A DNA stretch of 50,062 nucleotides, from positions 13,627-63,688 of the forward strand of contig VAWK01000056.1 in NCBI GenBank assembly GCA_005885515.1, in the 5' to 3' direction. The notes beneath the pieces were generated by a model. That model ran no database searches. It had not been told where the DNA came from and was given only the letters and a program-made list of their open reading frames with translations. Source of the DNA: Actinomycetota bacterium (GTDB taxonomy: Bacteria > Actinomycetota > Thermoleophilia > Solirubrobacterales > Solirubrobacteraceae). The position numbers were made by a program, and so were the translations under genes. Positions within the stretch are counted from its first letter, which is position 1. Every line of letters starts with the position of its first letter. Below, piece after piece: positions 8,234 through 16,143 of the stretch.

Positions 8234-9067
8234 ATGGCCGGGCCTCCGGGCACGCAACCGCCGCGACGGTGGCGCCCGCGACTGCATTGGGAGCTGTTGC
8301 TGTGCGGCGTGCGCGGCCATCGCATCGTGGGCACCGACGCTGCCGCGATTCGGCCGGCGGACGCGCCGCTGGTGCGCGAGGACGCCCATGGCACGCGCTG
8401 GCACCGCTGCCTGCGCTGCGACAGCTGGCTGCCGCTGCCGCCGCCCGCGCATCCGACGCGTCCGTCTCCCCCCGAGCGCTCGGAAATCGAGCTGCCGCTT
8501 CGCGGCCGGGCGCTGCGCGACAAGATCGTGCTGCGCCTGATCGCCGTCGATCGCGGCTTTCACGTGGTGGTGCTCGGCGCGCTGGGCGCGCTCGTGCTCG
8601 TGTTCTCGGCCGACCGGGCCACGCTGCGGCAGACGTTCTACAAGGTCGTCGCCGACCTCCAGGGAGGCACCGTCGCGGGCGAGCCGCACGCCCGCCACGG
8701 GCTGCTGCACGAGCTCGACACGCTGTTCACGACCTCCTCGTCGCACCTGCACCTGCTGGCCGCGGTGCTGCTCATCTACGCCGCCGTCGAGGGCATCGAG
8801 GCGGTGGGCCTGTGGTATCAGCGCCGCTGGGCCGAGTACCTCACGTTCGTGGTCACCGCATCGCTGCTGCCATTCGAGCTCTACGAGATCGCCAACCGGA
8901 CGACCGTGTTCAAGGTCCTGGCGTTCATCGTCAACGTGGCCGTGGTCGTGTATCTGCTGCTGGCAAAGCGCCTGTTCGGCCTGCGCGGCGGCGCGGCCGC
9001 CGATGCCGCAGAGCGGGAGCGCGACTACGGCTGGGAGGCGCTCGAGCGCGCGGCGCCGGCAGCGTAG
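8234..9067 (+). CDS. DUF2127-like integral membrane protein
   Basis: The 277-residue protein begins with a soluble region holding HRCLRCDSWLPL (about 57-68), a possible single zinc knuckle. It then has three or four predicted membrane segments: FHVVVLGALGALVLVF (about 108-125), LHLLAAVLLIYAAVEG (about 170-187), YLTFVVTASLLPFELY (about 200-217) and VLAFIVNVAVVVYLLL (about 228-244). This matches my memory of the uncharacterised DUF2127 membrane family. No function is known. Start: ATG at 8234, no strong ribosome-binding site. Its last 43 bp overlap the 3' end of pdxT on the opposite strand. Confidence 0.75.
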   Translation: MAGPPGTQPPRRWRPRLHWELLLCGVRGHRIVGTDAAAIRPADAPLVREDAHGTRWHRCLRCDSWLPLPPPAHPTRPSPPERSEIELPLRGRALRDKIVLRLIAVDRGFHVVVLGALGALVLVFSADRATLRQTFYKVVADLQGGTVAGEPHARHGLLHELDTLFTTSSSHLHLLAAVLLIYAAVEGIEAVGLWYQRRWAEYLTFVVTASLLPFELYEIANRTTVFKVLAFIVNVAVVVYLLLAKRLFGLRGGAAADAAERERDYGWEALERAAPAA

Positions 9068-9636
9068 TCGCCGACATCGTTCAAGAACATGCGGTGCACG
9101 CGGTCGTCATCGCCCAGCTCGCTGTGGAACGCCACCGCGAGCATCCGGCCCTGGCGCGCGGCGACGCCATGCCCGCCCACATGCGCGAGGATCGCCACTG
9201 CGGGACCGTGCCCGGCGATCCACGGGGCGCGGATGAAGATCCCGCGCACCGGGCCATCGGACAGTCCGGCCAGCTCGATGTCGGCCTCGAAGCTCGAGAC
9301 CTGGCGGCCGAACGCGTTGCGTCGGGCCACGATGTCCATCACGCCGAGATGGTCGCGGTCGAGCACGATCAGCCCGGCGCACGATCCCAGCACGGGAAGG
9401 CCGTCAAGCGCGCGCTCGCGCAGCGGCTCGATCAAGCCCTCGCGCTCGAGGCCCAAACAGATCGTCGTGGACTCGCCGCCCGGGATCACGAGCCCCTGCA
9501 GCCCATCGAGGTCGGCCGGAACGCGCACCTCGCGCGCCTCTGCACCAAGCCGCGCCAGCACACGCTCGTGTGCCTGGAAGCCGCCCTGCAGCGCGAGCAC
9601 GCCGACCAACAGCTTCCCCGTCGGTCCGGGGGGCAC
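9025..9636 (-). CDS. pdxT: Pyridoxal 5'-phosphate synthase glutaminase subunit PdxT
   Basis: PdxT is the class I glutaminase that releases ammonia from glutamine and passes it to PdxS. The 203-residue protein shows GVLALQGGFQAHE at the N-terminus, the GGEST motif (53-57), catalytic cysteine C86 in GSCAGLI, and the His-Glu pair H171/E173 in AFHSEL. The triad is complete. It starts two bases after the pdxS stop on the same strand, so the pair is surely co-transcribed. The last 43 bp overlap the convergent DUF2127-like gene; the residues encoded there (after GDYAAGA) are poorly conserved C-terminal tail. Confidence 0.97.
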   Translation of the reverse strand: MPPGPTGKLLVGVLALQGGFQAHERVLARLGAEAREVRVPADLDGLQGLVIPGGESTTICLGLEREGLIEPLRERALDGLPVLGSCAGLIVLDRDHLGVMDIVARRNAFGRQVSSFEADIELAGLSDGPVRGIFIRAPWIAGHGPAVAILAHVGGHGVAARQGRMLAVAFHSELGDDDRVHRMFLNDVGDYAAGAARSSASQP

Positions 9637-9638
9637 GG

Positions 9639-10523
9639 CTACCAGCCGCGATGCGCCAGCAGCTGCTCGTGCTCGAGCTTGGAGCTCTCGAGACTCGTCA
9701 TCGCGCCGCCGAGGCCGCGCGAGGCCGCGGCCACGCGCTCGGGGCGCTGCCAGTGCGTCGTGGCTTCCACGATCGCGCGAGCGCGCGCCGGCGGATCCTC
9801 GGACTTGAAGATGCCAGAGCCCACGAATACGCCTTCCGCGCCCAGCGACATCATCAGCGCGGCGTCGGCGGGCGTGGCGATGCCCCCGGCGCAGAACAGC
9901 ACGACCGGCAGGCGGCCCTGACGGGCCACCTCGCGCACCAGCTCCAGGGGCGCGCCCAGCTCCTTCGCCGCCGTCGGCAGCTCCTCCTCTGAAAGCGCCT
10001 GCAGCCGGCGGATCTCGCCGACGATCAGACGCATATGCCGCACTGCCTCGACGATGTCGCCCGTGCCGGCCTCACCCTTGGAGCGGATCATCGCCGCGCC
10101 CTCGCCGATGCGCCGCAGCGCCTCTCCGAGATTCGTGGCGCCGCACACGAACGGCACCTTGAAGGCCCACTTGTCGATGTGGTGGCTCTCATCCGCCGGC
10201 GTCAGCACCTCCGACTCGTCCACGTAGTCGACCTCCAGCGCCTCCAGCACCTGGGCCTCCACGAAGTGCCCGATCCGCGCCTTGGCCATGACGGGGATGC
10301 TGACCGCCTCCTGGATGCCCACGATCATCTCGGGGTCAGACATCCGCGCCACGCCGCCGTCGCGGCGGATGTCGGCCGGCACCCGCTCCAGGGCCATCAC
10401 CGCCGCCGCGCCCGCGTCCTCGGCGACCGTCGCCTGGGCCGGCGTGACCACGTCCATGATCACCCCGCCCTTCAGCATCTCGGCCAGGCCGGACTTGACG
10501 CGGAACGTGGACTCCTCGCGCAT
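9639..10523 (-). CDS. pdxS: Pyridoxal 5'-phosphate synthase lyase subunit PdxS
   Basis: PdxS forms a dodecamer that builds PLP directly from ribose 5-phosphate, glyceraldehyde 3-phosphate and PdxT-supplied ammonia. The 294-residue sequence keeps the catalytic lysines K81 (MAKARIGH) and K149 (RSKGEAGTG), the phosphate loop [15 protein letters not shown], and the typical start [19 protein letters not shown] in pieces. The ATG at 10523 is supported by family length. It is the first gene of the pdxST pair. The 180 bp before it contain a remarkable array of palindromes (10587-10680), which may affect its expression. Confidence 0.98.
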   Translation of the reverse strand: MREESTFRVKSGLAEMLKGGVIMDVVTPAQATVAEDAGAAAVMALERVPADIRRDGGVARMSDPEMIVGIQEAVSIPVMAKARIGHFVEAQVLEALEVDYVDESEVLTPADESHHIDKWAFKVPFVCGATNLGEALRRIGEGAAMIRSKGEAGTGDIVEAVRHMRLIVGEIRRLQALSEEELPTAAKELGAPLELVREVARQGRLPVVLFCAGGIATPADAALMMSLGAEGVFVGSGIFKSEDPPARARAIVEATTHWQRPERVAAASRGLGGAMTSLESSKLEHEQLLAHRGW

Positions 10524-10586
10524 AGCAGGAGTCTAGCCGCGGGTCCTGCGGGCCAAGCGGTCAATCCTCCCGACAGGATTGCTCCC

Positions 10587-10680
10587 GCCGGTACATGTAC
10601 CGGCCGGCGAGGCTGCACATGTGCAGCCTCGAAACCGGCCGCGCATGCGCGGCCGGGACCGCGCCACATGTGGCGCGGTC
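10587..10680. repeat. Array of four abutting perfect palindromes, each centred on CATG
   Basis: Four perfect inverted repeats lie end to end: 10587-10604 (18 bp), 10608-10631 (24 bp), 10635-10656 (22 bp) and 10657-10680 (24 bp). Every one is centred on CATG, but the arms differ: GCCGGTA, CGAGGCTGCA, CCGGCCGCG and GACCGCGCCA. Spacers are 3, 3 and 0 bp, and centres are 24, 26 and 23 bp apart. Each could fold in RNA or single-stranded DNA as a 7-10 bp stem closed by a self-complementary CAUG loop. The array lies 23 bp past the rpiR-like stop and 63 bp before the pdxS start. Two weaker hairpins (AATCCT/AGGATT at 10563-10580, GCAGGA/TCCTGC around 10525-10550) flank it on the pdxS side. No T-tract follows on either strand. 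Confidence 0.9.
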
Positions 10681-10703
10681 ATAAAGGTCTTAGCCGAAGA
10701 GGC

Positions 10704-11687
10704 TCACTTCAGCCGAAAGGCCTTGATGCGGTCGTCGTACTGGGCACTGTCCTGCGCGTACACGCCGTACGCGATGGCCTGGATCAGGCTGAGCAGAGCG
10801 GTGTGCGAGCGCACGTATGCGGGGCTGTTGGACGAGTAGTAGAGCTTGATCTGCGCCAGCTTCGCGACCTCCGAGAGGGTCGCATCGGTGATCGCCGCCG
10901 CGCTCGCTTTGCGGTGACGCGCGAGCTTCATCGCGCGAACCACGAGCGGGTGCGGCCGTCCTGCCGAGAGCCCGATGACGAGCGTGCGATCATCGATCCG
11001 TCCAAGCCGGCTGAGCGCCTCCTGCGACGGGCTCGCCACGACGTCGACGCGCAGGTCCAGCAGCATCAGCAGGTGGCGTAGGTAGCTGGCGAAGAACGCC
11101 ATCTGATCGGTGCCCGCGACGAGCACCTTGTCGGCCGCCGCGATCGCTTCGATCAGCGACTCGACAGAGCTGCGCGAGACCTTGCGGACGGTCTCCTCGA
11201 GGTTGAGGTGGTCGGCGGCGAGGGCGGTCTCGGACTCGTTCTGGTCGAGTGAGAACAGCGGCCCCCCCGCCTCGACCGTCCCGTTGGCGGGGCCCTGGGC
11301 GTGCACGCGACGGTATTCCTCGCGCGCCGCCGCCTGCAGCTCGGGGAATCCCTCGAAGCCGAGCGCTTGCGAGAAGCGCACGACCGTCGAGCTCGAGGTG
11401 TTGGCGCGCCGCGCAAGCTCCTCGGCGGTCTGGAAGGCGGCCTCGTCGAGATGGTCGACGATGTACTGCGCCACGTCCTTCTGCGAGCGAGAGCACTCGT
11501 CGAAGCGGGCGCGGATGTACTTGGAGAGGGTCAGGTGCTCGCTGACGCTCGCAGCCTGCCCCCCACCCGCGGCGGCGGTAGAGCCGCGAGCCTGCGCGCG
11601 CGGCTGTTCTGGCCTGACCCTGCGTGCGCCGCGTCCGCGTGCGCCTGCGGGTCGCCGGTCGGTCGTGGGGGCCGCGACGCGCTTCAT
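10704..11687 (-). CDS. MurR/RpiR-family transcriptional regulator (HTH + SIS domain)
   Basis: RpiR-type regulators bind DNA through an N-terminal helix-turn-helix and sense phosphosugars with a C-terminal SIS domain. Here the HTH_6 region runs from about LTLSKYIRARFDECSRSQ through TAEELARRANTSSSTVVRFSQALGF in pieces. The SIS domain includes KVLVAGTDQMAFFASYL and TLVIGLSAGRPHPLVV. In many members the latter segment reads GxSxSG; here it is GLSAGR, which may change ligand binding. The chosen ATG at 11687 gives 327 residues; a GTG at 11741 is possible but reaches the divergent gene. The first 50 or so residues are Arg/Pro-rich and unlike the family. The target could be the divergent acyl-CoA dehydrogenase gene or pdxST downstream. 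Confidence 0.9.
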   Translation of the reverse strand: MKRVAAPTTDRRPAGARGRGARRVRPEQPRAQARGSTAAAGGGQAASVSEHLTLSKYIRARFDECSRSQKDVAQYIVDHLDEAAFQTAEELARRANTSSSTVVRFSQALGFEGFPELQAAAREEYRRVHAQGPANGTVEAGGPLFSLDQNESETALAADHLNLEETVRKVSRSSVESLIEAIAAADKVLVAGTDQMAFFASYLRHLLMLLDLRVDVVASPSQEALSRLGRIDDRTLVIGLSAGRPHPLVVRAMKLARHRKASAAAITDATLSEVAKLAQIKLYYSSNSPAYVRSHTALLSLIQAIAYGVYAQDSAQYDDRIKAFRLK

Positions 11688-11746
11688 CGGCGGTTGTGTT
11701 CGACGTGTGCGCCTTGCACTCCTGCCCGGCGCTAGGGTCACTCCTC

Positions 11747-12904
11747 ATGCGGAGGACCCTGTTCGAGGACGTGCACGAGGACTTCCGATCGAGCTTTCGC
11801 ACCTTCCTCGAGCGCGAGGTGCTGGGCGAGGAGAACCGCTACGGCGACTGGGAGCGCGCCGGCATTGTGCCGCGCGAGGTGTTCGCCCGCGCCGGCGCGG
11901 GCGGATTTCTCGGCATGTCCATCCCCGAGCGCTATGGCGGCGCGGGGGCGGACGACTTCCGCTTCAACCTGATCATCGGCGAAGAGACCCAGCGGGCGGG
12001 CGTGAGCAGCTTCGGCCTGGGCATCACGCTGCAGAACGACATCTGCCTGCCCTACTTCCTGACCTACTGCTCAGAGCAGCAGCACGAGCGCTGGCTGCCC
12101 GGCATCGCCTCCGGCGAGCTGATCACGGCGATCGCGATGAGCGAGCCGGGGATGGGCTCGGACCTCGCCGCGATCGCCACACGCGCGCGGCGTCAGGCGG
12201 ACCACTACGTCGTCGATGGCGCCAAGACCTTCATCACCAACGGCATCAACGCCGACCTCGTGATCGTCGCGGCCAAGACCGATCCCGATGAGCGCCACCG
12301 AGGGATCAGCCTGCTCGTGGTGGAACGCGGCATGCACGGCTTCACCCGTGGGCGCAACCTCCAGAAGATCGGCCAGCACGGCCAGGACACGGCCGAGCTG
12401 TACTTCGCCGGCGTGTGCGTGCCCGCCGAGAACATGCTCGGTGAGGAGAACGAGGGCTTTCGCTACCTGGTGTCCAATCTGCCGCAGGAGCGCCTCTCGA
12501 TCGCCGCCTCGGCGGTCGCGGCCGCGGAGGCTGCGCTGTCATGGACGCTCGAGTACGTGCGCGAGCGTCGCGCGTTCGGCCAGCCGATCGGCTCCTTCCA
12601 GAGCTCGCGCTTCACGCTCGCGGAGGCGCGCACGGAACTCGACATCGCGCGCGCGTACATCGACCGCTGCGTGCAGGAGCTCGACGCAGGACAGCTGACC
12701 GCGGAGGACGCCGCGATGGCGAAGTGGTGGTGCACCGACCTGCAGGGCCGCGTCATCGATCGCTGCCTGCAGCTGCACGGCGGCTATGGATACATGCTCG
12801 AGTACCCGATCGCCCGCGCCTACGCGGATGCCCGGGTCACGCGCATCTACGGCGGCAGCAACGAGATCATGAAGGAGATCATCGGGCGCTCGCTGGGGCT
12901 CTGA
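11747..12904 (+). CDS. Acyl-CoA dehydrogenase (LCAD/isovaleryl-type active site)
   Basis: This FAD enzyme introduces a 2,3-double bond into acyl-CoAs and passes electrons to an electron-transfer flavoprotein. The 385-residue protein has the family motifs AIAMSEPGMGSDLA (about 129-141), FITNGINADLVIV (162-174) and the C-terminal LHGGYGYMLEYPIARAY. The MCAD catalytic glutamate position is glycine (RIYGGSNEIM), whereas a glutamate is present at E248 in PQERL. This is the arrangement of long-chain and isovaleryl-CoA dehydrogenases. The start ATG at 11747 was chosen by family length; the frame is open further upstream. It ends 6 bp before the convergent acetoacetyl-CoA synthetase gene and lies divergent from the rpiR-like gene, suggesting use in fatty acid or leucine catabolism. 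Confidence 0.95.
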   Translation: MRRTLFEDVHEDFRSSFRTFLEREVLGEENRYGDWERAGIVPREVFARAGAGGFLGMSIPERYGGAGADDFRFNLIIGEETQRAGVSSFGLGITLQNDICLPYFLTYCSEQQHERWLPGIASGELITAIAMSEPGMGSDLAAIATRARRQADHYVVDGAKTFITNGINADLVIVAAKTDPDERHRGISLLVVERGMHGFTRGRNLQKIGQHGQDTAELYFAGVCVPAENMLGEENEGFRYLVSNLPQERLSIAASAVAAAEAALSWTLEYVRERRAFGQPIGSFQSSRFTLAEARTELDIARAYIDRCVQELDAGQLTAEDAAMAKWWCTDLQGRVIDRCLQLHGGYGYMLEYPIARAYADARVTRIYGGSNEIMKEIIGRSLGL

Positions 12905-12910
12905 GCGCTT

Positions 12911-14974
12911 TTAGCGCGCGGCGGACGCGGCCGCGGGATCGGCGCTGAGGGTCCGCGCAAGCTGCACGAAGTACTGCAGCGAGGCCGGGTTCGCCAGCGA
13001 CTCGACGCTGGCGGCCTGTTGCGCGGGCACGCCCATCAGGATGCGCTTGACGGGCACCTCCAGCACCTTGCCCGAGAGCGTGCGCGGAACCTCTTCGATC
13101 TGCAGGATCTCGTCGGGCACGTGGCGGGGGGAGCAGTCCTGGCGGATCCGCGCCTTGATCTGGCGCTTGAGCTCCTCGTCCAGCTGCGTGCCGGCGCGCA
13201 GCACGACGAACAGCACCATCCACAGCTCGCCACCGCCGCCCGGCCGGGGCACGTCCACGACGAGCGCGTCGAGCACCTCGTCCACCGCCTCCGCCGCGCG
13301 GTAGATCTCGCTCGTGCCCATGCGCACCCCCTGGCGGTTGATCGTGGAGTCGGAGCGGCCGTAGATCACAGCGCCGCCGCGGGCCGTGATGCGAATCCAA
13401 TCGCCGTGGCGCCACACGCCGGGGTACATCGAGAAGTAGCTCTCGCGCAGCCGCTCGCCGACCTCGTCCTGCGCGCCGGGCCCGCCGTCGCCCCAGAAGA
13501 AGAGCGGCATCGAGGGCATCGGCTCGGTGATGACGAGCTCTCCGACCTCGTCGATGAGGCTGCGGCCCCGCTCGTCCCAGGCCTCCACCGCGCAGCCGAG
13601 CGCGCGACACTGCAGTTCGCCCTCGTACACCGGCAGCAGCGGGCAGCCGCCCACGAACGCGGTGCACACGTCGGTGCCGCCGCTGGTGGAGAACAGCCAC
13701 ACGTCGGAACCCACGTGCTCGTACACCCAGCGGAAGCTCTCCGGCGCCAGCGGTGAGCCGGTCGAGCCGATCGCGCGCAGGGCGCGCAGGTCGCGGTCGC
13801 GCGCCGGCTCGATGCCCGCCTTGTGCGCTGCCGCCAGCAGGCCCGCGCTCACGCCCAGGCAGGTGATGCCAACCCGCTCGGCGAGCTCGAACAGGACCTC
13901 GAGGCTCGGGTGTGCGGGACTGCCGTCATATAGAACGATGGCGGCGTCGCTGAGCAGGCAGCCGACCAGGAAGTTCCACATCATCCAGCCCGTGGTCGTG
14001 AACCAGAACATGCGATCACCGGCGCGCAGGTCCAGGTGGAGGCGCTTCTTGAGCTGCTCGAGCAGGATCCCGCCGTGGCCGTGGACGATCGCCTTGGGCA
14101 GGCCAGTGGTCCCCGAGGAGTAGAGCACCCACAGCGGGTGATCGAACGGGACCTGCTCGAAACGCGGCTCTGCGCCGCGGCCTCGGTGCAGCAGCTCCTG
14201 CCAGCCCAACGCGCCGCGCAGCGCCTCGCCGGCGCCAGCCTCGGGGTCGAGGTATGGCAGCAGCACGGCCTGCTCGACGGTGGGCAGCTCGGCCAGGATG
14301 TCGCGCACCACCTCGCGCCGGTCGAAGTCCCTTCCGCCGTGGCGGTAACCGTCCACGGCGAGCAGGACCTTGGGCTCGATCTGCGCGAAGCGGTCGATGA
14401 CGCTGCGCGCGCCGAACTCCGGTGCGGCGCTGGACCAGATCGCGCCGATACTGGCGGTCGCCAGGAAGGCGATCAGCGTCTCCGGGATGTTCGGCATGTA
14501 GGCCACCACGCGATCCCCGCGCCCCACCCCGAGCGCGCGCAGTCCGCCGGCCGCGCAGGCAACCTGCGCGCACAGCTCGCCCCAGGTCAGCTGCCCGTCC
14601 CGGCGCAGCTCCGAGGCGTGCACCACCGCGACCTCGCCGGAGCGGTCGCCCGCGCGCGCGGCGCTGGAGGCGCTGCCGCCGAGCAGGTTCTCCGCGTAGT
14701 TGAGCTCGGCCCCGCAGAACCACCGCGCGCCCGGCATGCGGCTCCCGTCCAGCACCTGGCTGTAGGGCCGCGACGCGCGCACGCCCGAGAACTCCCAGAT
14801 CTCAGACCAGAAGCGCTCCAGCTCGTCCACCGACCAGCGCCACAGCGCGCCGTAATCCGCGAACGGGCGCCCGCGACGCTCGCCGGCCCAGCGCATGAAG
14901 CGCGCCATCTCGGACCGCTGTAGCTGCTCGGTCGACGGCTCCCACAGCGGTGTCTGCTGGGCCGCGCTGCTCAT
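12911..14974 (-). CDS. Acetoacetyl-CoA synthetase (acetoacetate-CoA ligase)
   Basis: It is predicted to activate acetoacetate with ATP and CoA. The 687-residue protein has the long N-terminal region of this family (WSVDELERFWSEIWEF, about 48-62; RWFCGAELNYAENLL, about 84-98). The AMP-binding loop is LYSSGTTGLPKAIVHG (about 282-297). FSTSGGTDVCTAFVG and the motif WRHGDWIRITARGGAVIYGR follow, the last with the adenylate-binding aspartate. The catalytic lysine lies in RTLSGKVLEVPVKRIL (about 636). The start ATG at 14974 fits the family; further upstream sequence belongs to the divergent gene. Next to an acyl-CoA dehydrogenase, it suggests ketone-body, leucine or PHB-related carbon recovery. Confidence 0.94.
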   Translation of the reverse strand: MSSAAQQTPLWEPSTEQLQRSEMARFMRWAGERRGRPFADYGALWRWSVDELERFWSEIWEFSGVRASRPYSQVLDGSRMPGARWFCGAELNYAENLLGGSASSAARAGDRSGEVAVVHASELRRDGQLTWGELCAQVACAAGGLRALGVGRGDRVVAYMPNIPETLIAFLATASIGAIWSSAAPEFGARSVIDRFAQIEPKVLLAVDGYRHGGRDFDRREVVRDILAELPTVEQAVLLPYLDPEAGAGEALRGALGWQELLHRGRGAEPRFEQVPFDHPLWVLYSSGTTGLPKAIVHGHGGILLEQLKKRLHLDLRAGDRMFWFTTTGWMMWNFLVGCLLSDAAIVLYDGSPAHPSLEVLFELAERVGITCLGVSAGLLAAAHKAGIEPARDRDLRALRAIGSTGSPLAPESFRWVYEHVGSDVWLFSTSGGTDVCTAFVGGCPLLPVYEGELQCRALGCAVEAWDERGRSLIDEVGELVITEPMPSMPLFFWGDGGPGAQDEVGERLRESYFSMYPGVWRHGDWIRITARGGAVIYGRSDSTINRQGVRMGTSEIYRAAEAVDEVLDALVVDVPRPGGGGELWMVLFVVLRAGTQLDEELKRQIKARIRQDCSPRHVPDEILQIEEVPRTLSGKVLEVPVKRILMGVPAQQAASVESLANPASLQYFVQLARTLSADPAAASAAR

Positions 14975-14996
14975 CGGGGGGCTATTCTCGCGGACT

Positions 14997-16076
14997 GTGG
15001 ACTTCCCCGCGCTGCGCGCCGAGTTCCCCGTGCTCCGGCGTGTGGCGTATCTGAACGCGGGCACCGACGGGCCGCTCCCCGCGCGCGCGGTCGAGGCGGC
15101 CGCGCAGGAGCTCGAGCGCGAGGCGCAGGAGGGGCGCAGCAGCGCGCACTTCGGGCGTCGCAGCGAGCTCGGCCGTGACCTGCGCAGGGCGTATGCGGGT
15201 CTGCTCGGATGCGAGCCCGGCGACCTGGCGCTCACGAGCTGCACGAGCGAGGGCATCGCCGGCACCGTTGCCGGGCTTCCGCTGGGGCCCGGAGACGAGA
15301 TCCTGACCAGCGATGAGGAGCACCCGGGCCTGCTCGGGGCGCTGGTGGCCGCGCGCGAGCTGCGCGGCGTCTCGATCCGCGAAGTGCCGCTGGCGCGGAT
15401 CGCCGACGAGGTCGGCGCCCGCACTCGGTTGGTGGCCTGCGCGCACGTGGGCTGGGTCAGCGGCTCCACGGCGCCGGCGGAGCTCGCGGAGGTCGACGTG
15501 CCCGTGCTGCTCGACGGCGCGCAGGGCGTCGGCGCGATCGCCGTGGACGTGCACGCGCTGGGCTGCGACGCCTATGCCGGCGCCGGCCAGAAGTGGCTGT
15601 GCGGACCGGACGGCACCGGCATGCTCTACCTCAGCGCGAGCCTGCGCGAGCAGGTGCAGGTGAGCAGACGCTGCTTCGGCAACCTGCTCGACCCCGATGC
15701 CGGGCTGCAGGCGCGCCTGCAAGAGGACGCGCGCCGCTTCGACTCGCCGTCGCTCAGCGCCGAGACGCTCGCCTGCGCGCTGGCGGCACTCGGGCTGCTC
15801 GAGTCCGTCGGTTGGGCGGCCGCGCACCGTCGCGCGCGCGATCTTGCGGCCCGCCTGGCCGCGCTGCTGGCGGAGCGCGGGCGCGAGGTGGCTCCGCGGG
15901 CGGACACAACGCTGGTCTCGTTCGCGAGCCGCGAGCCCGAGCAGGAGCGCGCCCAGCTGGCCGAATCCGGCTGCATCGTGCGTAATATTCCTGGCCGCCC
16001 TTGGCTGCGAGCGTCGGTGGGGGCGTGGAACGACGAGGCAGACCTCGACCGGCTGCTGGCGACGCTCTCCCGATGA
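14997..16076 (+). CDS. Class V aminotransferase/cysteine-desulfurase-like PLP enzyme
   Basis: This 359-residue fold-type I PLP enzyme starts at a GTG (MDFPALRAEFPVL). The family marks are LNAGTDGPLP (about 19-28), the cofactor-binding LLDGAQGVGAIAVDV (171-185; D173, Q176), and the PLP lysine K199 in AGAGQKWLCGPDGTG. Overall it resembles isopenicillin-N epimerase/kynureninase-like members (short form) rather than SufS/IscS, because no conserved C-terminal active-site cysteine loop is obvious. The substrate is unknown. The gene starts 22 bp from the divergent acetoacetyl-CoA synthetase gene, so the two share a very short promoter region. Being PLP-dependent, it fits near pdxST only circumstantially. 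Confidence 0.85.
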   Translation: MDFPALRAEFPVLRRVAYLNAGTDGPLPARAVEAAAQELEREAQEGRSSAHFGRRSELGRDLRRAYAGLLGCEPGDLALTSCTSEGIAGTVAGLPLGPGDEILTSDEEHPGLLGALVAARELRGVSIREVPLARIADEVGARTRLVACAHVGWVSGSTAPAELAEVDVPVLLDGAQGVGAIAVDVHALGCDAYAGAGQKWLCGPDGTGMLYLSASLREQVQVSRRCFGNLLDPDAGLQARLQEDARRFDSPSLSAETLACALAALGLLESVGWAAAHRRARDLAARLAALLAERGREVAPRADTTLVSFASREPEQERAQLAESGCIVRNIPGRPWLRASVGAWNDEADLDRLLATLSR

Positions 16077-16143
16077 CAGCGCCTCGACAGACGGCGACGC
16101 TGGCGAGGTTGGGCACGACGGCCGTTACGCGAACACCAGCCAG

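Noticed and set aside
10587-10680. Reading the palindrome array as a set of intrinsic terminators
   Set aside because: No T-run follows on either strand, and four in a row with a fixed loop is not how terminators appear.
14895-14996. Upstream extension of the class V aminotransferase to 14895
   Set aside because: It would overlap the 5' end of the divergent acetoacetyl-CoA synthetase and adds residues unlike the family; the GTG at 14997 fits.
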